Shown here: positions 1-7,565 of the stretch, one piece after another
Numbering within the stretch: position 1 is the first letter of the stretch
Layout: each line of letters starts with the position of its first letter
From: Rikenella microfusus
Lineage (GTDB): Bacteria; Bacteroidota; Bacteroidia; Bacteroidales; SZUA-534
Assembly: GCA_020719105.1 (NCBI GenBank)
Contig: DYQV01000075.1
Coordinates: forward strand, 1-9,694
Direction: 5' to 3'
Length of the DNA: 9,694 nucleotides
Notes under the pieces: model-generated
What the model was told of the DNA's origin: nothing
Database searches by the model: none
What the model saw: only the letters and a program-made list of their open reading frames with translations
Program-made: the position numbers and the translations under genes

Positions 1-48
1 GTTAATTTTAACAAATAATTCGATTTTACGAACTTTGTTAAAATCAAC
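1..48. repeat. AT-rich hairpin, possible upstream-gene terminator or operator
   Basis: Positions 1-15 (GTTAATTTTAACAAA) pair with 34-48 (TTTGTTAAAATCAAC) at 14 of 15 positions, and inside them TTCG (19-22) pairs with CGAA (29-32) around the loop ATTTTA. A T-rich stretch (52-60) begins three bases after the stem. That fits a weak intrinsic terminator for a gene lying left of the window, but the stem is very AT-rich. A protein-binding palindrome upstream of the next gene is equally possible. Confidence 0.45.
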
Positions 49-103
49 AGGTTTTTATTTGTAACAATTTAGGTAGAAAAACCCCAAAGAAATTGTCAAT
101 CAG

Positions 104-135
104 TTGATGTCCCGTTTTTATTTTTTATATTTTTG
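104..135 (+). promoter_or_regulatory. Probable Bacteroidota-type promoter of the propeller-protein gene group
   Basis: TATTTTTG at 128-135 matches the Bacteroidota -7 consensus TAnnTTTG in full. A TTG at 104-106 lies 21 nt upstream, within the usual -33 spacing. Transcription would start near 140-143, giving a short leader before the ATG at 157. The box overlaps the alternative TTG start codon at 133-135, which argues against that codon being used. Confidence 0.5.
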
Positions 136-156
136 ACCTTTGAAAATTTTGAGTTA

Positions 157-2895
157 ATGGATAAAAAGCCAGGGTTTATTATTATCTTTTTCCTTTTTAT
201 AGGAGCAACAATAGGATTTTATATTTTTCTTAAAAATAAACAGACACCTAGTATAGAAATATTTGCTGCCATTCCTGTAAACGCTGCTTTGGTTGCTGAA
301 ATTAGGCAGCCAATTGATTTGATACAAACAGTAAAACAAAAAAATCAATTTATTCAGGAATTGGCCAATTTACATGGAATTGACAATGTAATTTCCAATC
401 TTTATTCTCTTGATTCCGTAGCTAGTAATAGTAGCCTGATTCGCGAGCACTACAACTTTAAAAACCTTGTGTTTTCAGTTCATGAAGTTGGAAACAAAAA
501 ATATGAGGTGCTCTTTTTAATTGCGGTAGAAGGATACTTTGAATCAAATAGCTCATTAAAAGCCATTCAAAAGGAGCTCGAAAAAAGAGGAACTATCAAT
601 TCGTATCGATATGATCAGGTAAAGATAAATCATTTTCAGAGCACGGAATCTAATTTTTATTACAGTTACAACCGGGGCGTTTTAATGGGAAGTGCCTCAG
701 AGCTGCTTTTACAGGACGCAATTAGGCAAGTTGCTTCCGATGTGGGAATTTATTCCGATCCAGGGTTTCAAAAAGTGAGAAAAACAGCAGGAAATCATGT
801 GGATGCAAATATTTATCTTAATCATAAAACATCGGCAACAATAATTTCAAAACTTTTTAATGCTGATGCTATTGCAAACAAAGGGATGAACCAAGTTGGT
901 GAATGGGTTGAATTGGATTTAAATCTGAAAAATCAATCCATGGTATTCAATGGTTTTGCTAACAATTCAGGAAACTCCTCTCATTTTTATTCATTGTTTA
1001 GGGACCAAGCGCCCCAAAATCTTGATTTCATTAAATTTCTTCCACCGAACATTGAAAGCTTTTGTGGGTTTGGGTTGAGCAATTATAGGCTATACCTTCA
1101 AAGTTTTCAGAATTATATGGAACGTACCAATCAAAGTGAACGATATTTAATTAATCGGCAGCTTTTAACGGCTTCATTTGGTGAAGGATTTGACCAACAG
1201 TTAAGTGATGTCTTTAAAGGTGAATTGGCTCAGGTTTCATTGAGTGGAGGAGAAACACTATTCTTAATTCGCACAAAAGGATACAGAAGTGGCCACGAAT
1301 TTATTCTTCACTTATTGAACAACTATTGTCAAAAGAATAAAACTACCCTAAATGAGTTTAAAACGGAATATAAAATTGATAATGACACCAAATTTCCTAT
1401 TTATAAAATGCCGATCGATTTTTTCCCAACCCGTTTGTTAGGCCCTTGGTTCAAAGACTGTCAGGCAAATTATGTAACTATATTTGATGACTATATTATT
1501 TTTGGTGAATCATTCCAATCTCTTTCTAAAACAATACACAACAATGTTTTGCAAAAAACATTAATATACGATGCCCCATTCAACCAATTTTCTGATTTTC
1601 TTTCAAATAAAGTAAATTTCTACTCGTACCTTTCCTTTGTTGGTACAGGAGATGTTTTACTTAATTTGTTAGATAAAAAAGCATTTGATTACTATGAAAA
1701 GAATCAGAAAAAAATTCGTGATTTTTATGGCGTAGCCTGGCAATTCTCGAATGAGAACCAAATGATATACAATAGCTTACTCTTTAAATATCAACCTGCA
1801 GGAAATTCAAAAGCAAAAGCGGAATGGGAAACGCGCCTTGATACATCCATTGCAGCCAAGCCTGAATTAGTAATAAATCATATCACCAAGGAAAAGGAAA
1901 TCTTTGTTCTGGATGCAAAGAACAACATCTATCTTATTAATAAATCGGGGAGAATATTATGGAAAAAAAACCTAAAGGAGCCGATAATGGGAGAGGTGTT
2001 ACAGGTTGATTACTTTAAGAACGGAAAATTGCAATTTTTATTTAATACACCTACTCAAATCCATTTAATTGATAGAAACGGAAATTTTGTAGAGCATTAT
2101 CCGATAACTCTTCCATTTGCGGCGGTTAATTCCTTAACACTGGTTGATTACGATAAACAAAAAAATTACCGCATTTTTGTGCCGGGTGAGGATAAAAAAG
2201 TGTATAGTTTTGATATTAAAGGTAAATTAATCACTGGTTTTAAGTTTGATGGAACCGATCAACCTATAATAGCACCGATTCAACATATTAAGGATAATAA
2301 TAATGATTATATAATTGTTACGGATAGTTCACGTATTTACTTTTTAGACCGTAAAGGAAATAGCCGGCTCACTCTAGAAAAACAGTTTAGGGCTTCGCCA
2401 AACAACTTATTTGAATATCAAGGCGGAAACACTGCACTAAAAAGCAGGCTTATAAGAACCGGTTCCGATGGAACCATTCATATTGTTTTTTTTGATGGTA
2501 AGGAAGAACAAATGCATATTACCGAATTTTCAAAAGATCATTATTTTAGTTTTGAAGATGTTACCGGTGACAAAGCATCTGATTTTGTTTTTGTAGATGG
2601 AAAAAAAATGAATGTATTTTCATTAAAAGGGAATAAGGAATTTGAGGTAACATTTTCAACGCCAATTAGGCACAAACCGGCTTTTTATCGTTTTTCAACA
2701 AACAAAACAGCCATAGGAATAACTGAAGCGGAAGCACATAAAATATATCTTTTCGATAACAAAGGTGAAATTTTGAAAGGCTTTCCATTGCCCGGCATAA
2801 CCCGTTTTAGCATAGGATTTCTTGAATCGGGACAAGGCTACAATTTGATTGTTGGCGGGGACGAACAATACCTTTACAATTACAAACTAAATTGA
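157..2895 (+). CDS. Membrane-anchored protein with C-terminal beta-propeller, function unknown
   Basis: I do not recognise a named family for the whole protein (912 aa from this ATG). The N-terminus is MDKK followed by one hydrophobic helix (about residues 6-27), so the protein is probably anchored in the inner membrane and faces the periplasm. A middle region of about 500 residues starts with IPVNAALVAEI, reminiscent of the opening of DUF3352-type proteins; that link is weak. The last ~325 residues carry about eight repeats of 45-47 residues with a strand, a D/N-x-x-G turn and another strand (for example IYLINKSGRILW, IHLIDRNGNF, VYSFDIKGKL, IYFLDRKGNS, IYLFDNKGEILKGFPLPG). That is the pattern of a seven- or eight-bladed PQQ/WD-like propeller. 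The ATG at 157 is preferred over an in-frame TTG at 133, because the TTG lies inside the promoter box and would add charged residues before the membrane helix. The stop is one base before the next start, so it heads an operon. The fold is more certain than any role. Confidence 0.85.
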   Translation: MDKKPGFIIIFFLFIGATIGFYIFLKNKQTPSIEIFAAIPVNAALVAEIRQPIDLIQTVKQKNQFIQELANLHGIDNVISNLYSLDSVASNSSLIREHYNFKNLVFSVHEVGNKKYEVLFLIAVEGYFESNSSLKAIQKELEKRGTINSYRYDQVKINHFQSTESNFYYSYNRGVLMGSASELLLQDAIRQVASDVGIYSDPGFQKVRKTAGNHVDANIYLNHKTSATIISKLFNADAIANKGMNQVGEWVELDLNLKNQSMVFNGFANNSGNSSHFYSLFRDQAPQNLDFIKFLPPNIESFCGFGLSNYRLYLQSFQNYMERTNQSERYLINRQLLTASFGEGFDQQLSDVFKGELAQVSLSGGETLFLIRTKGYRSGHEFILHLLNNYCQKNKTTLNEFKTEYKIDNDTKFPIYKMPIDFFPTRLLGPWFKDCQANYVTIFDDYIIFGESFQSLSKTIHNNVLQKTLIYDAPFNQFSDFLSNKVNFYSYLSFVGTGDVLLNLLDKKAFDYYEKNQKKIRDFYGVAWQFSNENQMIYNSLLFKYQPAGNSKAKAEWETRLDTSIAAKPELVINHITKEKEIFVLDAKNNIYLINKSGRILWKKNLKEPIMGEVLQVDYFKNGKLQFLFNTPTQIHLIDRNGNFVEHYPITLPFAAVNSLTLVDYDKQKNYRIFVPGEDKKVYSFDIKGKLITGFKFDGTDQPIIAPIQHIKDNNNDYIIVTDSSRIYFLDRKGNSRLTLEKQFRASPNNLFEYQGGNTALKSRLIRTGSDGTIHIVFFDGKEEQMHITEFSKDHYFSFEDVTGDKASDFVFVDGKKMNVFSLKGNKEFEVTFSTPIRHKPAFYRFSTNKTAIGITEAEAHKIYLFDNKGEILKGFPLPGITRFSIGFLESGQGYNLIVGGDEQYLYNYKLN

Positions 2896-2896
2896 A

Positions 2897-3439
2897 ATGA
2901 TATTTTATTTATATATAACGGCATCATTTATATTATCAGCAGAATTATTCTTGCTTAGCTCTGTAACCAGTTTCTTAAAGCAAAAATTTGGAATAACAAT
3001 ATTAGTAAAACTGTTGCTTGTAGCACTAATTACAACAATTGTTTTGGGTGGTGCCCTTTTTATGGGTAGTTTAATAGGCAATTTTATCCCTGAGTTGCGC
3101 AATTGGTATGCCGCATCTTTATTTTTTGTACTTGGATTAAAACAGTTGTATGATTCAATTAAGCTGGCTAAAACAAAACGGGCTATTAATCCACTTGATA
3201 AGCAAGGTCTTATGATTCTTACCTTTTTTAGTGCAATCAATTCTTTATTTGTTGGTATTGGTTTTGGAATGCTTTCATTGCCATGGATGGATTATTTTTG
3301 GGGTATTTTACCTCTCTTTTTGGGTGCTATTTCAGGTTATTTTTGGGGTTTAAAAACTAATAAATTGAGAGGTAAACATTTTGAAATTATATCTTCTGTG
3401 CTATATTTAATAATTGCTATTATTTTAATTACTAATTGA
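2897..3439 (+). CDS. MntP-like six-helix membrane protein, divergent at its acidic sites
   Basis: A 180-aa integral membrane protein with about six hydrophobic segments. The order of features follows the MntP (DUF204) manganese exporter family: SAELFLLS in helix 1 against SMDAFAAS, a second block G-LIG-F-PELRNW before a helix ending in LG-KQL-DS, AINSLFVGIGFG against SLDAMAVGVG, and a closing GK-FEIISSVLYLIIAIILI. Two helix aspartates of MntP are changed here. The helix-1 Asp is Glu16, and the Asp of the second half aligns with Asn115. It may therefore handle another ion or small solute, or be a non-transporting relative. The assignment is from remembered family patterns, so homology is likely and manganese export only possible. 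It starts one base after the propeller gene stops, which suggests translational coupling. Confidence 0.75.
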   Translation: MIFYLYITASFILSAELFLLSSVTSFLKQKFGITILVKLLLVALITTIVLGGALFMGSLIGNFIPELRNWYAASLFFVLGLKQLYDSIKLAKTKRAINPLDKQGLMILTFFSAINSLFVGIGFGMLSLPWMDYFWGILPLFLGAISGYFWGLKTNKLRGKHFEIISSVLYLIIAIILITN

Positions 3440-3448
3440 TATGTATTT

Positions 3449-3679
3449 ATGTTACGGTTTATTCTAATTTTTATACTTGTAATTTATTTATTAGGAATTT
3501 TGGGGCGTTGGCTTTTAGTATTTTGGGTTAAACGAATGGTAAAACGGGCAGAAAACTTTCAACAAAGCACAAAAAATCATAAAGAAGGGGAGATAACCGT
3601 AGATTTTAATCCAGGAAACAGTAAAAAATTTGACAGTTCCACCGGAGATTATGTTGATTACGAAGAGGTTAAGGATTAG
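3449..3679 (+). CDS. DUF4834-like small membrane protein
   Basis: A 76-aa protein with one N-terminal membrane helix (about residues 3-25), then a basic segment VKRMVKRAENFQQ, then an acidic C-terminus ending G-YVDYEEVKD. A short helix anchor, a basic amphipathic stretch and a closing GDYVDYEE is the layout I associate with DUF4834, a Bacteroidota family of unknown function. It starts 9 nt after the MntP-like gene stops and is probably the last gene of that operon. No role can be read from the sequence. The hydrophilic tail could lie on either side of the membrane; the basic residues right after the helix suggest it is cytoplasmic. Confidence 0.7.
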   Translation: MLRFILIFILVIYLLGILGRWLLVFWVKRMVKRAENFQQSTKNHKEGEITVDFNPGNSKKFDSSTGDYVDYEEVKD

Positions 3680-3709
3680 GATGCCGTGAAAAATAAAAAA
3701 AATGAATTA

Positions 3710-3741
3710 TTTGGTTGGATAAAACAAAAGCTCTATATTCG
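3710..3741 (+). promoter_or_regulatory. Probable promoter of tRNA-Leu
   Basis: TATATTCG at 3734-3741 matches TAnnTTTG at all but one position. A TTTG at 3710-3713 lies 20 nt upstream, a good -33 spacing. Transcription would start around 3746-3750, a few bases before the mature tRNA 5' end at 3757. Confidence 0.4.
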
Positions 3742-3756
3742 CAAACCAAAACAAAT

Positions 3757-3840
3757 GCCCAGGTGGCGGAATAGGTAGACGCGCTGGTCTCAAACACCAG
3801 TGAGGTAACACTCGTGCCGGTTCGAGCCCGGCCCTGGGTA
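3757..3840 (+). tRNA. tRNA-Leu (anticodon CAA)
   Basis: A complete class II tRNA cloverleaf folds by hand. The acceptor stem GCCCAGG pairs with CCTGGGT (3833-3839), with a G-U wobble at the first pair and discriminator A3840. The D stem is GCG/CGC. The anticodon stem CTGGT/ACCAG encloses the loop CTCAAAC with anticodon CAA at 3791-3793, reading UUG. The long variable arm (3801-3815) is typical of leucine tRNAs, and the T arm is GCCGG-TTCGAGC-CCGGC. CCA is not encoded; the following bases are CAAG. Confidence 0.97.
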
Positions 3841-3844
3841 CAAG

Positions 3845-3868
3845 AACCCTCATTGAGGGTTTTTTTTT
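3845..3868 (+). terminator. Intrinsic terminator after tRNA-Leu
   Basis: AACCCTC (3845-3851) pairs with GAGGGTT (3855-3861) around a 3-nt loop, and the 3' arm runs into a stretch of nine T (3860-3868). It lies 4 nt beyond the tRNA 3' end and only 14 nt before the next start codon, so it also sits where an attenuator of the deaminase gene would be. Confidence 0.85.
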
Positions 3869-3882
3869 AATGCATCGGTTAT

Positions 3883-4329
3883 ATGTCCTCTGAAGAAGTT
3901 TCAAAAACAAGCCAAAAACAACACCTTCTCGATTTGCGATATTTGCAAATGGCTCGTATTTGGGCCGAAAACTCATACTGCGAAAGACGCAAAGTAGGAG
4001 CTCTACTTGTTAAAGACCGGATGATAATTTCAGATGGATACAATGGCACTCCATCGGGTTTTGAAAACAAATGCGAAGACGAGAACAATAAAACCAAACC
4101 CTATGTATTGCATGCTGAGGCTAACGCTATAACTAAAATAGCAAAATCAAACAATAGCAGCGAAGGAGCTACGTTATATGTCACTACTTCACCTTGTTTG
4201 GAATGTGCAAAGCTAATTATTCAGGCAGGCATTAAACGGGTAGTCTTTTCTGATGCATACCGATTGCAAGACGGAATTGAATTATTGACCAGAGCAGCTA
4301 TAGAAATCAAACAAGTTGAAAGCTTATAA
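3883..4329 (+). CDS. dCMP/cytidine deaminase family protein (deoxycytidylate deaminase type)
   Basis: A 148-aa zinc-dependent deaminase of the dCMP deaminase/ComEB type, expected to convert dCMP to dUMP and ammonia in the cytosol, feeding thymidylate synthesis. The zinc and catalytic motifs are complete: H77-A-E79 (His ligand and proton-shuttling Glu) and P104-C105-x-x-C108. The segment ISDGYNGTPSG before them is the nucleotide-recognition motif of dCMP deaminases and argues against tRNA or free-cytosine deaminases. Length is normal for the family. It begins 14 nt after the tRNA terminator, with no clear promoter box between, and its stop is 3 nt before the protease start, so the two are probably co-transcribed. 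An in-between role such as a general (deoxy)cytidylate deaminase cannot be excluded. Confidence 0.9.
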   Translation: MSSEEVSKTSQKQHLLDLRYLQMARIWAENSYCERRKVGALLVKDRMIISDGYNGTPSGFENKCEDENNKTKPYVLHAEANAITKIAKSNNSSEGATLYVTTSPCLECAKLIIQAGIKRVVFSDAYRLQDGIELLTRAAIEIKQVESL

Positions 4330-4332
4330 ATT

Positions 4333-5934
4333 ATGAGTATATCTAATAAAATATCAAGGGTGGGAATGCCTTTGATAATTGCCATTGCTATTATTTTAGG
4401 GATGTATATTCAACATAATATCGATTTAAGAAAATATAGGGGAAGCAATTCATCCATTCAGTCGGGCAACAAAATTGACGCTGTATTAGATTATGTGACT
4501 AGAGAATATGTTGATACGGTAAACATTTCGCAGATTGTTGAAAATACCATCCCTAAAGTTTTGGAAGAACTCGATCCACATTCAATATATATTCCAGCTG
4601 TTGATTTGCAAGCGATGAATGAACCACTTGAAGGAAATTTTGATGGTATAGGAGTACAATTTAACATTCAAAAAGATACCGTTTCTGTGATAAAAGTTAT
4701 TGAAGGGGGACCCTCTGAAAAAGTAGGGATTCGAGATGGGGATAGAATTGTTAAAGTTAATGATTCGTTGATTGCCGGCGTGGGTATTACCAATGAAAAA
4801 GTGATGAAACTGCTCAGAGGGAAAAAGAATACCAAAGTAAATGTGAGCATTCTGCGAAGAGAAGAGGCAAATTTAGTAAACTTTAGTATTACACGGGATG
4901 CAATCCCTTTATATAGTGTAGATGTTTCATACATGATTGATGATAGTATCGGATATATCAGACTTTCAAAATTTGCCCGCACCACCTACAATGAATTTTT
5001 GGAAGCGGTGGCAAAATTGAAAGCTAATGGAATGACAAAGCTGGTGTTCGATTTGAGGGGAAACAGCGGTGGATATATGGATGCTGCCGTTAATATTGCT
5101 GATGAGTTTTTGCCGGAAGGAAAGCTGATAGTTTACACCCAAGGTAAAGCTAGGCCGCGCACTAGTTATTACTCCACACACCGGGCTTCCTGTACCGATT
5201 TGGGTTTGGTGGTTTTAATTGATGAATGGTCGGCATCGGCATCTGAAATTGTTGCTGGTGCTATTCAAGATAACGATAGAGGACAAGTTATAGGAAGAAG
5301 GTCCTTTGGAAAAGGATTGGTACAAGAACCGGTAATGTTTACCGATGGTTCTTCAATAAGACTTACCATTGCCCGCTATTATACTCCTGCCGGAAGGTGC
5401 ATTCAAAAATCATACAGCGGTGGTCAGGAAAAATATTACGAAGACATTCATCAACGATATGTAAACGGAGAGTTCGAAGAAAAGGACAGCGTTCCTTTGC
5501 TTGATTCCTTGAAATATTATACATCAAACGGACGTGTGGTGTATGGTGGAGGAGGAATAATGCCTGATGTATTTGTAGCTGCTGATACCACAGGTTATTC
5601 GGAGTATTATACTAAATTGAGTCGAAAAGGGCTAGAATATCAATTCTGTTTTGAATATACCGATACCCATAGAAATCTGCTATCAAAATTTAAAACAGCC
5701 CAGGAAATTTCAGTTTATCTTGATAAAGAAGAAATACTTTCTCAGTTTGTTTCCTTTGCTGCGAGTCATGGGTTACCAAAAGATCAGCAAGGGCTTAAAA
5801 TATCGGGTAACATTATTAATTATCAATTAAAAGCATTGATTGCCCGCAATATTCTTGACAATGAAGGGTTTTATCCCATCATTCAGGAAATTGATAAAAC
5901 TTTAATAGAAGGAATACGTTTAATAAAAAATTAA
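4333..5934 (+). CDS. S41 family C-terminal processing peptidase (CtpA/Prc-like)
   Basis: A 533-aa serine protease of family S41, probably anchored in the inner membrane by one N-terminal helix (about residues 12-27) and acting in the periplasm on C-termini of envelope proteins. Order of parts: the helix; a short helical region; a PDZ domain at about 97-180 opening with LEGNFDGIGVQF; the protease core with DLRGNSGGY (240-248); the catalytic segment EWSASASE with nucleophile Ser302; SFGKGLVQ with Lys327 as general base and Gln331. The Ser-Lys distance of 25 residues and Lys-Gln of 4 match the Prc/CtpB Ser-Lys-Gln triad, so the enzyme looks active. About 180 residues follow the core, longer than minimal CtpA but usual for Bacteroidota S41 proteins. 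It follows the deaminase by 3 nt and precedes ahcY by 15 nt. Bacteroidota usually carry several S41 paralogues, so I give no symbol. Confidence 0.93.
   Translation: MSISNKISRVGMPLIIAIAIILGMYIQHNIDLRKYRGSNSSIQSGNKIDAVLDYVTREYVDTVNISQIVENTIPKVLEELDPHSIYIPAVDLQAMNEPLEGNFDGIGVQFNIQKDTVSVIKVIEGGPSEKVGIRDGDRIVKVNDSLIAGVGITNEKVMKLLRGKKNTKVNVSILRREEANLVNFSITRDAIPLYSVDVSYMIDDSIGYIRLSKFARTTYNEFLEAVAKLKANGMTKLVFDLRGNSGGYMDAAVNIADEFLPEGKLIVYTQGKARPRTSYYSTHRASCTDLGLVVLIDEWSASASEIVAGAIQDNDRGQVIGRRSFGKGLVQEPVMFTDGSSIRLTIARYYTPAGRCIQKSYSGGQEKYYEDIHQRYVNGEFEEKDSVPLLDSLKYYTSNGRVVYGGGGIMPDVFVAADTTGYSEYYTKLSRKGLEYQFCFEYTDTHRNLLSKFKTAQEISVYLDKEEILSQFVSFAASHGLPKDQQGLKISGNIINYQLKALIARNILDNEGFYPIIQEIDKTLIEGIRLIKN
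5891..5922 (+). promoter_or_regulatory. Possible internal promoter for ahcY
   Basis: Within the last codons of the protease gene, TACGTTTA (5915-5922) matches TAnnTTTG except at the final base, with TTG at 5891-5893, 21 nt upstream. It would start transcripts about 20-25 nt before the ahcY ATG. It would allow ahcY, a housekeeping gene, to be expressed independently of the protease. In AT-rich DNA such matches also arise by chance. Confidence 0.3.
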
Positions 5935-5949
5935 TTATAAAAAAACAAT

Positions 5950-7407
5950 ATGACAGAAGTTTTAAAATCAACAGTCCCTTTTAAAATTGCGGACATTAAA
6001 TTAGCCGATTGGGGAAGAAAAGAGCTTGATTTAGCTGAAATTGAAATGCCGGGATTAATGGCCTTGCGACAAGAATATAAAGGAAAGAAACCTTTGGCCG
6101 GAGCAAAAATTATGGGGTCGTTGCACATGACCGTGCAAACAGCCATTCTTATTGAAACCTTGGTTGAATTAGGGGCCGATGTCCGCTGGGTTTCGTGCAA
6201 TATTTTTTCAACTCAGGATCATGCAGCCGCAGCAGTGGTTGTAGGAAAAAATGGAACCATCGATAACCCAAAAGGCACCCCTGTTTATGCCTGGAAAGGT
6301 GAAAGCCTTGAAGAATATTGGTGGTGTACCGAGCAAGCATTACACTGGCCTGATGGAACCGGTCCAAACCTGATTCTTGATGATGGAGGCGATGCAACTA
6401 TGTTAGTGGTTAAAGGTGCTGAATTTGAAACAGAAGGAAAAGTTCCGGCATTTAACCCCGAAAAAGATTCAGAAGAATGGGGTGTATTCTTGGCTTTATG
6501 CCGCAAGGTAATGGCTAAAGAACCCAATTGTTGGACTAAAATAAGGAGCCAAATCCGTGGAGTTTCTGAAGAAACAACTACTGGTGTTCATAGGTTATAC
6601 CAAATGGCTGAGCAAGGCAAACTGCCTTTTCCTGCAATCAATGTAAATGATTCGGTAACCAAATCAAAGTTTGATAACCTTTACGGATGTCGCCATTCCC
6701 TAACTGATGGCATTATGCGAGCTTCGGATGTAATGCTTGCCGGAAAAGTAGCTGTTGTTTGCGGTTATGGAGATGTGGGAAAAGGAAGTGCACAATCACT
6801 TCGTGGACAAGGTGCCCGGGTAATTATTACTGAAATTGACCCGATTTGTGCATTACAAGCCGCCATGGAGGGTTTTGAAGTGAAAACCGTGGAAGATGTG
6901 GTGACTTATGCCGATATTTTTGTAACAACTACTGGCAATAAAGATATTATTACTGCAAAACACATGAGCCAAATGAAAAACATGGCTATTGTAGGTAATA
7001 TTGGTCATTTTGACAATGAGATTCAAATGGCTCAATTGGCAAAAACACCTGGAATTATTCGTACCAATATAAAGCCCCAATACGACAAATGGACTTTTAC
7101 AGATGGGCATAGCGTACTTATCTTGGCCGAAGGTCGATTATTAAATCTAGGCTGTGCTACCGGTCATCCAAGTTTTGTGATGTCAGCCTCTTTTACCAAT
7201 CAAGTGTTGGCTCAAATTGAACTGCATACACATAAAGGTCAATACCAGAATCAAGTATATACTTTGCCCAAGCACCTCGATGAAAAAGTAGCCCGGTTGC
7301 ACTTGGATAAATTAGGTGTTAAGTTGACTCAATTGACTCCCGATCAGGCAAACTATTTGGGAATTTCAGTTGAGGGACCATATAAATCAGATCATTACCG
7401 GTATTAA
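5950..7407 (+). CDS. ahcY: S-adenosylhomocysteinase (adenosylhomocysteine hydrolase)
   Basis: This 485-aa cytosolic NAD-dependent enzyme reversibly splits S-adenosylhomocysteine into adenosine and homocysteine, removing the product of methyl transfer and returning homocysteine to the methionine cycle. All hallmarks are present: CNIFSTQDHAAAA (83-95), LDDGGD (143-148), GVSEETTTGVHRL with Glu208, VNDSVTKSKFDNLYGC with Lys238, Asp242, Asn243 and Cys247 (equivalent to human Lys186, Asp190, Asn191 and Cys195), the NAD-binding GYGDVGKG (272-279), and the C-terminal KSDHYRY that reaches the neighbouring subunit's NAD. Compared with the roughly 430-residue animal enzyme there is an insertion of about 40 residues around 155-197, typical of many bacterial forms. 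The ATG lies 15 nt after the protease stop, and a strong terminator follows. Confidence 0.98.
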   Translation: MTEVLKSTVPFKIADIKLADWGRKELDLAEIEMPGLMALRQEYKGKKPLAGAKIMGSLHMTVQTAILIETLVELGADVRWVSCNIFSTQDHAAAAVVVGKNGTIDNPKGTPVYAWKGESLEEYWWCTEQALHWPDGTGPNLILDDGGDATMLVVKGAEFETEGKVPAFNPEKDSEEWGVFLALCRKVMAKEPNCWTKIRSQIRGVSEETTTGVHRLYQMAEQGKLPFPAINVNDSVTKSKFDNLYGCRHSLTDGIMRASDVMLAGKVAVVCGYGDVGKGSAQSLRGQGARVIITEIDPICALQAAMEGFEVKTVEDVVTYADIFVTTTGNKDIITAKHMSQMKNMAIVGNIGHFDNEIQMAQLAKTPGIIRTNIKPQYDKWTFTDGHSVLILAEGRLLNLGCATGHPSFVMSASFTNQVLAQIELHTHKGQYQNQVYTLPKHLDEKVARLHLDKLGVKLTQLTPDQANYLGISVEGPYKSDHYRY

Positions 7408-7437
7408 AAAATCGAAAATTTGATTAACATATTTTAG

Positions 7438-7464
7438 AAGGGAGTTTGTAGCTCCCTTTTTTTT
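7438..7464 (+). terminator. Intrinsic terminator of ahcY
   Basis: AAGGGAG (7438-7444) pairs with CTCCCTT (7452-7458) around a 7-nt loop, followed by a T tract at 7457-7464. The tract overlaps the stop codon of the pdxT 3' remnant on the other strand (7463-7465), so ahcY and the original pdxT were packed end to end. There is no T tract on the minus strand, so it should work only for ahcY. Confidence 0.9.
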
Positions 7465-7537
7465 ATTTCGAAGGATTAGCAATTCGGGCAAACTGCGACC
7501 GTTTAGTAGGTTTATGTATTTCAGTTAATTCCGCATT
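7463..7537 (-). pseudogene. Stranded 3' end of a second pdxT copy
   Basis: Read on the minus strand, these 75 bases encode the last 24 codons of a PdxT-like protein, beginning NAELTE and ending SQFARIANPSK, then TAA. Over the last 22 codons they align without gaps to the end of the intact pdxT at 9003-9659 (SELTE...MQFAQIANPSK), with 14 identical residues. An in-frame TGA at 7538-7540 and loss of similarity beyond it mark the break. The rest of the gene is absent, so this is a fragment, not a gene. It is probably the original pdxT end, cut off when the segment to its right arrived carrying a new end. Divergence between copies shows it is not a recent tandem duplication. Confidence 0.8.
7471..7483. 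repeat. 13-bp inverted repeat, left copy
   Basis: AAGGATTAGCAAT here is the exact reverse complement of 8907-8919 (ATTGCTAATCCTT). This copy lies inside the pdxT 3' remnant, over the codons for IANPS. The other lies in the non-coding stretch between the two-gene module and pdxT. Confidence 0.6.
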
Positions 7538-7565
7538 TCATTTAGATGTTAGTGGTTGGAGATTT

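Noticed and set aside
133..156. TTG at 133 as start of the propeller gene
   Set aside because: It lies inside a full TAnnTTTG box, and the ATG at 157 directly precedes the membrane helix.
3707..4097. Minus-strand open frames across the tRNA and the deaminase gene
   Set aside because: They run through the tRNA-Leu cloverleaf and opposite a gene with complete catalytic motifs, and they show no protein-like features of their own.
5935..5949. S-adenosylhomocysteine riboswitch before ahcY
   Set aside because: Only 15 AT-only-like bases separate it from the protease gene, with no room for the structure.
6149..7110. Minus-strand open frames opposite ahcY
   Set aside because: They are shadows of a strongly conserved gene, with Cys/His-rich, low-order translations and no recognisable motif.
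7436..7470. Bidirectional terminator serving ahcY and the minus-strand genes
   Set aside because: The stem is followed by a T tract only on the plus strand; on the minus strand the next bases are CTAAAAT.
7541..7565. Extension of the pdxT remnant further upstream
   Set aside because: Similarity to the intact gene stops at the TGA at 7538-7540; the next bases do not align in any frame I tried.
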